From Thermohalobaculum sp039187815 (GTDB lineage: Bacteria; Pseudomonadota; Alphaproteobacteria; Rhodobacterales; Rhodobacteraceae): a stretch of 64,000 bases of DNA. The first letter of the stretch is position 1, and the number at the start of each line of letters is the position of its first letter. The stretch covers positions 23,079-87,078 of the forward strand of contig JBCCZI010000004.1 in the NCBI GenBank assembly GCA_039187815.1. Direction: 5' to 3'. Under the pieces are notes generated by a model. The model was not told where the DNA came from. It saw only the letters and a list, made by a program, of their open reading frames with translations, and did not search any database. The translations under genes and the position numbers were made by a program. This document shows, in pieces, positions 25,700-34,780 of this stretch.

Positions 25700-26509
25700 A
25701 TGGAAGCTCGTCTCGACACTGACACCGCCGGTACCAACTCCGATATCGGGAGGCCGGCGGTTTGGATAGCAGGCCTCCTCGCGGTGCTGATCCCGCCCTT
25801 TGCCTATCTCTACATCCATCGTCCGTGGTGGTTTTTCGCCAGTTTGCTGGGCGGGCTTGTGCTGTTGCCGACGGCGCTTCATCACCCGTGGAGCTGGCCC
25901 GTCTATGCGGCGCTGGTCGTGGTGCACGCAACGGTGCTTGCCTATCGCCATGAGGTCCGGTTCCGCGATCCCTGGTATGCGCGCCCCATCGGCCTCCTGC
26001 TCTGTCTGTGTTTGACCACGACCGCGGGGGCCGGCGTGCGGCTTTTTGCGCTCGACATCTACAGGGTCGCGAGCGGCTCGATGATCCCCAGCCTTGCGGT
26101 CAACGACCTGGTGTTTGCCAAGAAATGGGGCGAGGTCGACATCGAGCGCGGTCGCATCTACCTCTTAAGCTTCGAGGGCGACAATCATGTCTATGTCAAA
26201 CGCTTGGTGGGCGTGCCGGGAGACACGGTCACAATGCGCGGCAACGCGGTGTCGCTGAATGGCGAGTTGATCACCCAGGACGCCGGCCAAGGAACCGAGG
26301 GCTACCAGTTTTGGGAGAGCCTGGACGGCAACCGCTATCCGATCCTCGATCTATACAATATCCAGAAGTTCGAGCGGACCTTCGTTCTGGGCGAGGATGA
26401 GCACTTCTTTCTAGGAGACAATCGCTCGAACTCTACGGACAGCCGGATCCGCGGGCCGGTGAGTGGCGCGCAGATCATTGGTGCGGTCACCCGGGTTCCA
26501 AGGCTCTAG
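25700..26509 (+). CDS. lepB: signal peptidase I (S26 family), polytopic
   Basis: A 269-aa protease with the S26 boxes: SGSMIPS with catalytic Ser127, YVKRLVGVPGD with Lys167, and GDNRSNSTDSR near residue 236. It removes signal peptides at the membrane. The N-terminal third has about four predicted membrane helices, more than the one or two usual in proteobacterial LepB, so this looks like a paralogue of the essential enzyme rather than the housekeeping copy. The ribosome-binding site at the ATG is weak. No rnc or lepA neighbour is seen, also unlike the canonical locus. Confidence 0.85.
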   Translation: MEARLDTDTAGTNSDIGRPAVWIAGLLAVLIPPFAYLYIHRPWWFFASLLGGLVLLPTALHHPWSWPVYAALVVVHATVLAYRHEVRFRDPWYARPIGLLLCLCLTTTAGAGVRLFALDIYRVASGSMIPSLAVNDLVFAKKWGEVDIERGRIYLLSFEGDNHVYVKRLVGVPGDTVTMRGNAVSLNGELITQDAGQGTEGYQFWESLDGNRYPILDLYNIQKFERTFVLGEDEHFFLGDNRSNSTDSRIRGPVSGAQIIGAVTRVPRL

Positions 26510-26660
26510 CGCATCGCGTGATCATGCCGCCGCTTGTATCTCGCGCCGCCCGCCAATCTGCGGTAACGCCAGCCTAAGCAATCGACGCCAAAACTGCGCG
26601 GCCCCTGTGCTCGGCAAGCAATCGGCACGCGGGGCGGGACCGCGCAACCCAGGGGGAGCC

Positions 26661-27518
26661 ATGGCCAGCCTGCTCGACAAGATCCTCCACCGGCTGCTCG
26701 GCCGGCCCGCCGACAGCCGTGCAAAGGAGCTGCGTGAGCTTGGCGCGCTGCCAACCGCGACCTGGCAGGCCGGACGGCTCGGCCGGCTCAGCCCCGAACA
26801 GATCTCGGCCTGGATGACCGATCCCGAGAGCCTGCGCGACTACGAGGCGCTGGCGCCTCAGTTCGCCGAGCTCAAGCTGCCCGAACTGACCGGCGGCGTG
26901 AACCCGGGCGATCAGCGGGCACTCTATGCGCTGATCCGCGCCCTCCGCCCGGGGCGGGTGTTGGAGATTGGCACCCATATCGCCTGCTCCACGGTCAACA
27001 TCGCCCTGGCCCTGGCGGCGAACCGGGCGGGGGAGACATCGGTCGATGGCTCGGTGACCTCGGTCGATATCCGCGATGTCAACGATCCCCGTACGCGGCC
27101 CTGGGAGGCGGCGGGCTCTCCCCATTCGCCAAACGAACTGATGCAACGCATCGGGATGGCCGATCGGGTCGCGTTCATGGTCTCGGGCTCCCTCGCCTTC
27201 ATCGAGACGGCGCCGGCCGAGAGCTTCGATTTCATCTTCCTCGACGGTGACCATGCGGCCACGACGGTCTATCAAGAGTTGCCCGCCGCGCTGCGGCTGT
27301 TGCGGCCGGGCGGGCTGATCCTGCTCCATGATTATTTTCCCGGTGGCGAGAAGCTTTGGGACACCGAGCCGTTGCTCGGGCCCTATCTGGCGGTCGAGCG
27401 GCTCAAAGCGGAGGGCGCCTGGCTCGATGTCTTGCCGCTCGGCGCGCTGCCCTGGCCGACCAAGTTCGGCTCGACGCTGACCAGCCTGGCCCTCGCTGCC
27501 GAGGCGGATCGTCCCTAG
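26661..27518 (+). CDS. class I SAM-dependent methyltransferase
   Basis: The ATG at 26661 follows AGGGGGA and gives 285 aa; the frame is open further upstream without support. VLEIGTHIACSTVNIALALA (motif I) and FDFIFLDGDHAATTVYQELP with LRPGGLILLHD resemble the methyltransferase-24/O-methyltransferase group. The Asp-Gly-Asp-His stretch follows the usual metal or cofactor-binding pattern there. The substrate is unknown. It lies on the plus strand between lepB and a convergent FAD dehydrogenase, with no obvious operon partner. Confidence 0.8.
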   Translation: MASLLDKILHRLLGRPADSRAKELRELGALPTATWQAGRLGRLSPEQISAWMTDPESLRDYEALAPQFAELKLPELTGGVNPGDQRALYALIRALRPGRVLEIGTHIACSTVNIALALAANRAGETSVDGSVTSVDIRDVNDPRTRPWEAAGSPHSPNELMQRIGMADRVAFMVSGSLAFIETAPAESFDFIFLDGDHAATTVYQELPAALRLLRPGGLILLHDYFPGGEKLWDTEPLLGPYLAVERLKAEGAWLDVLPLGALPWPTKFGSTLTSLALAAEADRP

Positions 27519-27532
27519 GCGGCGCCCCCCCT

Positions 27533-29977
27533 TCAGCTCCGCGCGCGGCTCATCGAGGCATCGTAGCGGACCGGATCGACGATGCTGGCGGGCAGCGCTT
27601 GGCCGAGCACCAGGACGTTGAGGTCGGGCTCGCCGCGCTCTGCGCCGTCGATCGCTGCCGGCTCGGGGCGGATGAAGGCCATGGCGAGGTTCTCCCCCAC
27701 CCGGTGGCCCCAGGCGGCCGAGGTCACGGCCCCGATCACCGTCTCGCCGGCGCGTACGCTGTCGCCGGGATGGGCCGGGGCGGCCTCGCTGTCGATCTTG
27801 AGCGTCACAAAACGCGCCCGCGGCGGGTGGTTCCGCTTGGCCAACAATGCTGCCTTGCCGGGATAGTCTGCCGGCTTGTCGAGACGGACAAAGCGGCCGA
27901 GCGCGCTCTCGAACGGATCAAATTCGGTGATCAGATCGGCCTTCCAGTGGCGAAAGCCCTTTTCGATCCGCATGGACTCGGTGGCGTGCAGGCCGAAATG
28001 CGTGAGCCCATGGGGCGTGCCTGCGGCCAGGATCGCGCGATAGGCGGCCTCGGCCTGGGCGAGGGGGACATGGATCTCCCAAGCCAACTCGCCCGAGAAG
28101 CTGACCGACATCGCCACACAGGCCACATGGCCGATATGCACAGGCCGCACCGAGAGCCAGGGGAAGGCGGCCGCTGACCAATCGGTGCGCGGAGCGGCGG
28201 CCTTGAGGATCGCGCGCGCCTTCGGTCCGGCGACCACCAGGATCGTATGGGTGTCCGTCATCGAGGCGAGGCGGACGGACCCATCACAGGGCAGGCGCGC
28301 GGTGAGCCAGTCGTAATCGTGCACTTCGGCAGCTGCGGCCGAGCCGAACCACAGCGTGTCCTCGTCGAGCCGCGCGATCGTGGCCTCGCCGGCGATGTTG
28401 CCGACCTCCGAGAGGAAATAGCCGAGCCCGACGCGCCCGACCGCCTGGGGAACCCGACCTGCGATCAGGCCGTCGAGCCAATCGCGCGCGCCGGCCCCGG
28501 TCACCTCGATGCGGTTGAAGCCCGAGACCTCCATGATGCCGGCGCGCTCGCGCACCGCTTGGACCTCGGCGGCGACGGCGCCGTGGCTCGCGCACCAGCG
28601 GAAGCTGTGGGTCTCGGCAAAGGCCGGATCCGGGCGGTAGAACAGCGCGCGCTCCCACCCACCGACGGTCCCGAACTCGGCGCCGGCGGCCGCCAGCAGT
28701 GGGGTGAGCGGCGTCGTGCGCGCGGGCCGGCCGGCCGGGCGATGCTCATGCGGGCGGTGGAAGCGAAACTCGTTCTGATAGTCCTCGATCGCCTTCAGCG
28801 CCGTCCACTCGACGGTGGCATAGCGGGCAAAGCGCCGGGGATCGAGCGCCCAGGTGTCATAGCAGGCCTCGCCATGGACGATCATCTGCGCCAGCAGCCA
28901 GCCATGCCCGCCGCCCTCGCCAAGGCCCGCACGCAGCCCTGTGATGCACCAGGCATTGCGGCGCCCCGGGATCGGCCCGACCAGCGGGACGCCGTCTGGG
29001 GTGTAGGTGATCGGACCGTTGACGATGGTGTGGATGCCCGCCTCGCCGAGGCAGGGCAGCCGGTGGATCGCGCCCTCGAGCACCGGCAGCACCCGATCGG
29101 GATCGTTCGGGCTGAGCGCATTCGTGAAGCCCGGATCAATGCCGTCGAGCCCCCAGGTCCGGCAATCCTGCTCATAAAAGCCGACCAGCAGGCCCTGTTT
29201 CTCTTGGCGCGAGTAGAAGTCGGCGCTGGGGCAGCGGATCAGCGGGACGCGGTGGGAGAGCGCCTCGATCTCGGCGATCGGCTCGGTCAGGAAGTACTGG
29301 TGCTCCATCGAGGCGACGGGGTGCTCGACCTGCATCATCGCGCCGATCTCGTTGCAGCGGTAGCCGCCGGCGTTGACGATGTGCTCGGCCTGGATGTCGC
29401 CCTTGGGCGTGTGCACGATCCAGTCGCCGCCCGGCCTTTGCGTGAGGCCCGTGACCGGCGTGTGGCGGTGGATCTCGGCGCCCCTCAGCCGTGCGCGCCG
29501 CGCCAGCGCCTGGCAGAGCTGGGCCGGGTCGATATCGCCGTCCATCGGGTCCCAGAGCGCGCCCAGCAGCCCATCGGTCGTGATCAACGGATGGCGCCGC
29601 GCGCTCTCGGCCGCGTCGATCAGCTCGAACTCTACGCCCATCGCCTTGGCCAGCGACTGGAAATGGCGGTAGCCGTCCAGATGCTCCTCGCTGGTCGCCA
29701 GCCGCAGGCCCCCATCGCCGTGGTGATAGTTGATGGGATAGTCCGGGTCGTTGGCGAGCTCCCGGTAGAGCCGGATCGAGTGCGATTTCAACCCGATCAT
29801 CACCTGGTTGGTGCCGAAATTTGTGACCTGGGCGGCCGAGTGCCAGGTGGTGCCGGAAGTGAGCTCGTCCCGCTCGAGCAGCATCACATCGCTCCAGCCC
29901 TCCTCGGTGAGGTGGTAGAGCGCTGAGCAGCCGGCGATACCGCCGCCGATGACGACGACCCGGGCGGTCGTTCTCAT
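27533..29977 (-). CDS. FAD-dependent dehydrogenase fused to GcvT (dimethylglycine/sarcosine type)
   Basis: An 814-aa fusion. The first 400 residues form a DAO-type FAD oxidoreductase (VVVIGGGIAGCSALYHLTEE; TSGTTWHSAAQVTNFGTNQV near the flavin-linking region). The middle and C-terminal parts are a GcvT-like folate domain (GIMEVSGFNRIEVTGAGARD, then VSFSGELAWEIHVPLAQAEA). Such proteins demethylate dimethylglycine, sarcosine or related N-methyl compounds and pass C1 units to tetrahydrofolate. It overlaps the upstream dioxygenase gene by ATGA, so the two probably act on one pathway. The exact substrate is not readable. Confidence 0.88.
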   Translation of the reverse strand: MRTTARVVVIGGGIAGCSALYHLTEEGWSDVMLLERDELTSGTTWHSAAQVTNFGTNQVMIGLKSHSIRLYRELANDPDYPINYHHGDGGLRLATSEEHLDGYRHFQSLAKAMGVEFELIDAAESARRHPLITTDGLLGALWDPMDGDIDPAQLCQALARRARLRGAEIHRHTPVTGLTQRPGGDWIVHTPKGDIQAEHIVNAGGYRCNEIGAMMQVEHPVASMEHQYFLTEPIAEIEALSHRVPLIRCPSADFYSRQEKQGLLVGFYEQDCRTWGLDGIDPGFTNALSPNDPDRVLPVLEGAIHRLPCLGEAGIHTIVNGPITYTPDGVPLVGPIPGRRNAWCITGLRAGLGEGGGHGWLLAQMIVHGEACYDTWALDPRRFARYATVEWTALKAIEDYQNEFRFHRPHEHRPAGRPARTTPLTPLLAAAGAEFGTVGGWERALFYRPDPAFAETHSFRWCASHGAVAAEVQAVRERAGIMEVSGFNRIEVTGAGARDWLDGLIAGRVPQAVGRVGLGYFLSEVGNIAGEATIARLDEDTLWFGSAAAAEVHDYDWLTARLPCDGSVRLASMTDTHTILVVAGPKARAILKAAAPRTDWSAAAFPWLSVRPVHIGHVACVAMSVSFSGELAWEIHVPLAQAEAAYRAILAAGTPHGLTHFGLHATESMRIEKGFRHWKADLITEFDPFESALGRFVRLDKPADYPGKAALLAKRNHPPRARFVTLKIDSEAAPAHPGDSVRAGETVIGAVTSAAWGHRVGENLAMAFIRPEPAAIDGAERGEPDLNVLVLGQALPASIVDPVRYDASMSRARS

Positions 29978-30843
29978 GCGGGCGCCCCGGTCGGATAGAG
30001 CTGCGGGAAGAACGAGCCGGCGATGCGGTCGCCCTCGCCGTACCCGGCGGCCTCAAAGATCGCCCGCTCGTCCTTGGCCCAGTCGCCGCGATAGCGGATA
30101 ACGCCGTCCGGGGACGTCATGCGCAGCGTGAAGCGCCGCACTGTGCGGGTCGGCACGGTGCTGGCCAGTCCGCCGTGCAGCGTGCGCATGTCGAAGAAGA
30201 TGCAGTCGCCCGCGTCGAGATCCCATTGCAGCAGCTCATAGCTGTCCGGGTCCGCGGCCACATCCGGTGGCGCAAAATAGCGCTGGCCGTTCACCTCGAC
30301 CCCATCGGCCAGGGCGTCCGGCCCGTCCTGCTGGTGACCATCGGCAAAGCGTACGCGCATGAAGAGCTTGTCCCACAGATGCGAGCCCTTGACGAAGGCG
30401 ATGCCGTTCTCGCGCGTCACCGGTTCGAGCGGCAGCCAGAGCACACACATGGTGCCCTCAAAGTCGAAATAGGCGAGGTCCTGGTGAAACGGCGGGCGCG
30501 AGCGCGATCCCGCCTCGCGGAGGAACCAGTTGTCCATAACCAGGTTCACGCTCGGCGCGCCCAGCAAGCCGGCCGCCAGCGCGCCGCACGGGCTCTCATG
30601 CACAAAGCGGCGGAACTGGGGGATGTCGTTCCAGACCCAGAAATCCTCGACATAGGCCGGTGCACCGGGCTCTTTGGTGTGCCGGGCCAGGCGCGGCGAG
30701 GGATCGCCGAGATCCGCATCGATGCCCTCGCCAAGGATCTTGAGCCAGTCGGTGTCAAAGGCGCCTCGCAGGCACACGGCCCCGTCGCGGCGAAAGGCAT
30801 CGATATCGGTGTCGGCGACGAGGGGCGATTGGGTCTCTGCCAT
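29974..30843 (-). CDS. phytanoyl-CoA dioxygenase family protein
   Basis: The ATG at 30843 follows AAGGAG and gives 289 aa. The Fe(II)/2-oxoglutarate facial triad is visible: the first His and Asp in FHQDLAYF and the distal His in RTLHGGLAST. RRFTLRM supplies a likely 2-oxoglutarate-binding Arg. The family hydroxylates CoA esters, ectoine and many small molecules, including N-methylated ones. Coupling with the FAD/GcvT dehydrogenase (ATGA overlap) suggests oxidative attack on a methylated amine or betaine; this is inference. The dioxygenase comes first in the two-gene unit. Confidence 0.85.
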   Translation of the reverse strand: MAETQSPLVADTDIDAFRRDGAVCLRGAFDTDWLKILGEGIDADLGDPSPRLARHTKEPGAPAYVEDFWVWNDIPQFRRFVHESPCGALAAGLLGAPSVNLVMDNWFLREAGSRSRPPFHQDLAYFDFEGTMCVLWLPLEPVTRENGIAFVKGSHLWDKLFMRVRFADGHQQDGPDALADGVEVNGQRYFAPPDVAADPDSYELLQWDLDAGDCIFFDMRTLHGGLASTVPTRTVRRFTLRMTSPDGVIRYRGDWAKDERAIFEAAGYGEGDRIAGSFFPQLYPTGAPA

Positions 30844-31041
30844 GGCGGTCTCCTTGGATCCAAGCTGCATGGAACGTCCGCGATGCATGCGGCGTCAATG
30901 GGGCTTGGTGAGCATGCGGAAAAGCCGATCTTGCGCTTCGAAAATCCGCAGGGGGCTTGCTCCGCGCATGGCACGCGCGAACGCTGAGCGCCGAGGCCGC
31001 ACCGGGCTGTCGGGCGGCATATCTGACGGGAGATGCATGCC

Positions 31042-32580
31042 ATGGAGCCGGGTCGCCGTTCGCGCCGTCGGTCCGCCACGGCCGGGCGCGCGGCACGTGT
31101 GGCCAAACGCCGCTCGGACAGCGGTCAGCCGAATCCCGCACCGCCAGGGCAGCCGGGCGGGCTCTACCGGCCTTTGAGCGAGGCCGAGCTCAGCGCGATT
31201 TGGTCCACAGCATTGCGGTTGTTGTCCGAGCTCGGCATGGGTGCGGCACCCGATGTGCTGGTCGATGTGGCCCGGGATAGGGGCGCGCGCGTCAACGCCG
31301 ACGGCCGGCTCTGCTTTCCCCCCGCCATGATCAAGGCGATCATCGCGGCGACCCCGCGCCGGTTTACGCTCCATGGCCGTGCACCGGGGCGCGCCATCGA
31401 GGTCGGCGGAGACGGCGTGCATTTCGGCACCGGCGGGGCGGCGGTCCAGACCCTGGATCTGGAGACAGGACAGTACCGGCCCTCGACGCTGGCGGATCTG
31501 CACGCCTTTACCCGGCTGCAGGACCGGCTGACGAATGTGAGCTGGTTCACCCGCTGTTGCATCGCGACGGATGTCGAGGACGCCTTCGATCTGGATGTGA
31601 ACACGGCCTATGCTCTTCTGGCCAACACCACCAAGCCGGTGGGCACGGCGTTCACGCTCGGCGCCCATGTGGACCCGATCGTGGACCTGTTTGATATGGT
31701 TTTGGGCGGCCCCGAGCGGTTTCGGGCCACGCCCTTTTGCAAAGCGCATATCAGCCCTGTGATCTCTCCGCTGCGCTATGGCGAGGATGCGGTGGAGGTC
31801 ACGCTCGCTTGCACCCGGCGCGGGGTTCCGATCAACTGCATCATCGCGGCGCAGTCCGGGGCGACGGCGCCGGCGACCCTGGCGGGGTTCCTGGCGCAGA
31901 GCTTGGCCGAGACCCTGGCCGGGCTTGCCATGGTCCACGTCTTTGCCCCGGGCCATCCGGTGATCTTCTCGAACTGGCCCTTGGTGGTCGATCTGCGCAC
32001 GGGCGCGTTCTCGGGCGGGGCGGCCGAGAGTGCGGTGCTGAATGCGGCTGCCGCGCAGCTGTCGAACTGGCTGGGGCTGCCCTCGGGCGTTGCCTGCTCG
32101 ATGACCGATGCCAAGGCGCTCGATGCCCAGATGGGGGCCGAGAAGGCCATTGCCGCCCTGGCGGCGGGGCTGGCTGGGGGCAACATGATCTACGAATCGA
32201 GTGGGATGATGGCGGCGCTTCTCGGCGCGAGCTTTGAGGCCTTTGTGATCGATGACGAGATGCTGGGGGCGGTCTATCGCATGCTCCGCGGGGTCGAGGT
32301 GACTGAGAGCGCGCTGGCCTTCGAGACCATTCGAGCGGCGGTTCTGGGAGAGGGGCATTTTCTCGGCGCAGCCGAGACCCTGGCGGCGGTGGAGCGGGAT
32401 TACTTCTATCCCTCGCTGGCCGATCGCGATCCGCCGGCGCTCTGGGCCGAGAACGGGCGTCCGGACATCGCCGAGCGCGCCCGGGCCAAGGCGCGCGCCA
32501 TCTTGGCAGAGCACAAGCCGGATCCGCTCGGCCCCCAACTCGACCGAGCCATTCGGCGCCGGTTCCGCATCCTCGCCTAG
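31042..32580 (+). CDS. trimethylamine methyltransferase (MttB) family protein
   Basis: A 512-aa MttB-superfamily protein from the ATG at 31042, nine bases after GGGAG. Family phrases include LYRPLSEAELSAIWSTALRL, VHFGTGGAAVQTLDLETGQY and LAGGNMIYESSGMMAALLGA. No in-frame amber codon interrupts it, so it is a non-pyrrolysine member, a group whose known members demethylate glycine betaine, proline betaine or carnitine to a corrinoid protein. No corrinoid protein gene is in the window. The gene is divergent from the dioxygenase/FAD unit and shares a CTAG double stop with the LysR gene downstream. Confidence 0.82.
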   Translation: MEPGRRSRRRSATAGRAARVAKRRSDSGQPNPAPPGQPGGLYRPLSEAELSAIWSTALRLLSELGMGAAPDVLVDVARDRGARVNADGRLCFPPAMIKAIIAATPRRFTLHGRAPGRAIEVGGDGVHFGTGGAAVQTLDLETGQYRPSTLADLHAFTRLQDRLTNVSWFTRCCIATDVEDAFDLDVNTAYALLANTTKPVGTAFTLGAHVDPIVDLFDMVLGGPERFRATPFCKAHISPVISPLRYGEDAVEVTLACTRRGVPINCIIAAQSGATAPATLAGFLAQSLAETLAGLAMVHVFAPGHPVIFSNWPLVVDLRTGAFSGGAAESAVLNAAAAQLSNWLGLPSGVACSMTDAKALDAQMGAEKAIAALAAGLAGGNMIYESSGMMAALLGASFEAFVIDDEMLGAVYRMLRGVEVTESALAFETIRAAVLGEGHFLGAAETLAAVERDYFYPSLADRDPPALWAENGRPDIAERARAKARAILAEHKPDPLGPQLDRAIRRRFRILA

Positions 32581-33587
32581 TGCTCGGGCGTGTCCAGCAG
32601 GCGGATCGCGTCGTCGAGCCAAGGGGCCAAAGCGCGCGCCGGCTCTACGGCTCGCTCTGCAATCGCGGTACGCAGGGCGTGCGCGGTCAAGCCGGGCAAG
32701 GAGCCCAGTGTCCCGGCACTGGCATAGAGCGACAGATGCCGCGCAAAGCCCGCGAAGGGCAGGGGCCGCATCTCGAGGGCTGCGTGCACCTGCGGCGTGC
32801 GCAGATAGCCAAGCGCGGTGGTGATCGTCCAGCCGCCCGTGCGCGCCACCAGCGCCATGGCGGCGTGGTTGGTGTCGACGGCAAACCGGGGGGCGGCATC
32901 GAAGCGCAGGCGTTGGAGCTGTGCCGCGATCTGGCGCCGGATGATCTGCGGTTCGGCAAAGCCGGTCATGGGCGCGCGGCCGAGGGCCGAGCGCAGGTTC
33001 TCGCCCTCGCCCTCACCCTTGCCCTCGGCCAACAGGCCCTTGGCCACGACCAGGACAAAGGGGTCGCGCACCAGGGCGTGGCGCTCGAGATCCGGCGGGG
33101 TCGGATCGCTGTCCGCCGCCACGGCCAGATCCACCGACCGTGCCATCAGCGCTTCGAGATTGGCGTGGCTCAACCCCGTGCGGCACAGAACCGTGCCCAC
33201 GGGCAGCATCTCGGCCAGCGCGAGCAAGAGGGTCGGCGTCACATCCGCGTCGAAATCCTCGATCATGGCCAGGCGCAGTTCCGGAAGCGCGGCAAAGCGC
33301 CCCTCAGACAGCTCGGCCCGGGCCTTGAGCAAGCTGTCGAGCGCGCCTCGGGCATGGCCGATAAAGACCCGTCCGGCCGGGGTGAGATCGATGGGCCGCG
33401 CCGTGCGGTCGAGCAACCGGGCGCCCACTGCGCTCTCGAGATTGGTGAGCTGCTGGGAGAGCGCGGAGGGGCTGGCCTCGAGCCGGCGCGCCGCCTCGGC
33501 CAGACTGCCGGCCTCGACGACCGCGACAAAGGCCTCGATCGCGCGCAATGTCAGCCGGGCCGTTGGATCCTTGGGCGTCGCCTGCAT
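32577..33587 (-). CDS. LysR family transcriptional regulator
   Basis: Read from the ATG giving MQATPKDP (336 aa). The N-terminal helix-turn-helix is AFVAVVEAGSLAEAARRLEA followed by SPSALSQQLTNLE. The effector domain is longer than usual by a Gly/Glu-rich insert (GKGEGEGEN near residue 207). It lies downstream of the gcvT-like gene on the same strand, 81 bases away, and convergent to the MttB gene; the two stops lie in one CTAG (32577-32580). It is a plausible regulator of the surrounding methyl-transfer genes. Confidence 0.85.
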   Translation of the reverse strand: MQATPKDPTARLTLRAIEAFVAVVEAGSLAEAARRLEASPSALSQQLTNLESAVGARLLDRTARPIDLTPAGRVFIGHARGALDSLLKARAELSEGRFAALPELRLAMIEDFDADVTPTLLLALAEMLPVGTVLCRTGLSHANLEALMARSVDLAVAADSDPTPPDLERHALVRDPFVLVVAKGLLAEGKGEGEGENLRSALGRAPMTGFAEPQIIRRQIAAQLQRLRFDAAPRFAVDTNHAAMALVARTGGWTITTALGYLRTPQVHAALEMRPLPFAGFARHLSLYASAGTLGSLPGLTAHALRTAIAERAVEPARALAPWLDDAIRLLDTPEH

Positions 33588-33668
33588 CTCTCCCGTCCCG
33601 TGACCTGCGATCAGCCAAGGCTGAGGCCACGGGCTTGTCAAGCGGGGAGCATCGGTGGCCGGCGGGGA

Positions 33669-34763
33669 TCAGGCCGCGTGGGTGCGCGCCTTTTGGGGAT
33701 CGTAGATCGGCATCGGCACCACGGCGGCCGTGGTCTCGAGCGCGTCACCACGCAGCACCAGCGTGCTCCCCTCGGCCACATCGGCCCGCACATGCGCTAG
33801 GGCTAGGGATTTTTCCAGGCGGTGAGAATAGGCGGGGCTGTTCACCGTGCCCACGGCCGTGCCGCCAAGCAGCAGGGTCTCGCCGCCCTCCACCATGTCC
33901 GAATGGTCGATGACCAGGCCGACATTGCGGATCTTGGGCGCGCCCTCGGCCGCCAAGAGCGCGGTGCGCCCCCGGAAATCGGGCTTGTCGCGGTTCACGG
34001 TGAAGCCGAGGCCGACCTCCCAGGGCGTGTGATCCGTGGTCATGTCATAGCCGTAGAACAACAGCCCGGCCTCGATCCGGACCTTGTCGAGCGCTGTGAA
34101 GGAACAGGGCATCACGCCGGCCGCAACCAAGTCGTCCCAAACCTCGCCCGCATGGCGTGCGTCGACAAAGAGCTCATAGCCGCGCTCGCCGGAATAGCCG
34201 GTGCGCGAGATGCGGCAGGGATGACCGAACAGCTCGACCGCGCGGTGCTGGAAATAGGCGAGCGGCGCCAGATCCTCCGAGCAGGCGGCGTTCAGGACAG
34301 CCAATGCCTGCGGCCCCTGGACCGAGATGTCGTGCAGAGCGTCGGTGAATTCGATCGCCACATCCTTGCCCTCGGCCGAGGCCGTCAACAGCGCCATGGT
34401 GTCGCCGGAGCCATGGACGACCATCCACTCCTCCCCCCCATTGTTCGAGACGATGGCGTCATCGGCCATGGTCCCCGCTTCGGTCAGGACCGAGAGATAG
34501 GCCGAGCGACCGGGCCCGACCCGGCTCATATCGCGGGTTGTCAGATGATCGAGCACGGCGGCCGCATCCGGCCCGCGCACAAAGACCTTCTTCAGCGGAG
34601 ACATGTCGAACATGCCGACCGCGTCGCGCACCGCGTCGTGCTCGTCCCGCGGATCGCTGCTGTAGGACCAGGCGGTGCCCATGCCGTTCCAGTCCTCAAG
34701 ACCCGAGCCAAGGGCCCGGTGGCGGTCGGCGAGAACGGATGTGCGGCTGAGAGGGTCGGTCAT
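33669..34763 (-). CDS. aminomethyltransferase (GcvT) family protein
   Basis: The ATG at 34763 follows AGGAG by 7 nt, giving 364 aa. GMFDMSPLKKVFVRGPDAAA, DISVQGPQALAVLNAA and RTGYSGERGYELFVDARHAG are GcvT/DmdA-type motifs, and IEAGLLFYGYDMTTDHTPWE is the folate-site segment. Such proteins move a methyl or aminomethyl group to tetrahydrofolate, as in glycine cleavage or DMSP demethylation. It follows an MttB-family gene by 17 bases, suggesting a methyl-transfer pair. No gcvH or gcvP is near, so it is not the glycine cleavage T protein. Confidence 0.85.
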   Translation of the reverse strand: MTDPLSRTSVLADRHRALGSGLEDWNGMGTAWSYSSDPRDEHDAVRDAVGMFDMSPLKKVFVRGPDAAAVLDHLTTRDMSRVGPGRSAYLSVLTEAGTMADDAIVSNNGGEEWMVVHGSGDTMALLTASAEGKDVAIEFTDALHDISVQGPQALAVLNAACSEDLAPLAYFQHRAVELFGHPCRISRTGYSGERGYELFVDARHAGEVWDDLVAAGVMPCSFTALDKVRIEAGLLFYGYDMTTDHTPWEVGLGFTVNRDKPDFRGRTALLAAEGAPKIRNVGLVIDHSDMVEGGETLLLGGTAVGTVNSPAYSHRLEKSLALAHVRADVAEGSTLVLRGDALETTAAVVPMPIYDPQKARTHAA

Positions 34764-34780
34764 CGGGAGCTCCTGTGCGT

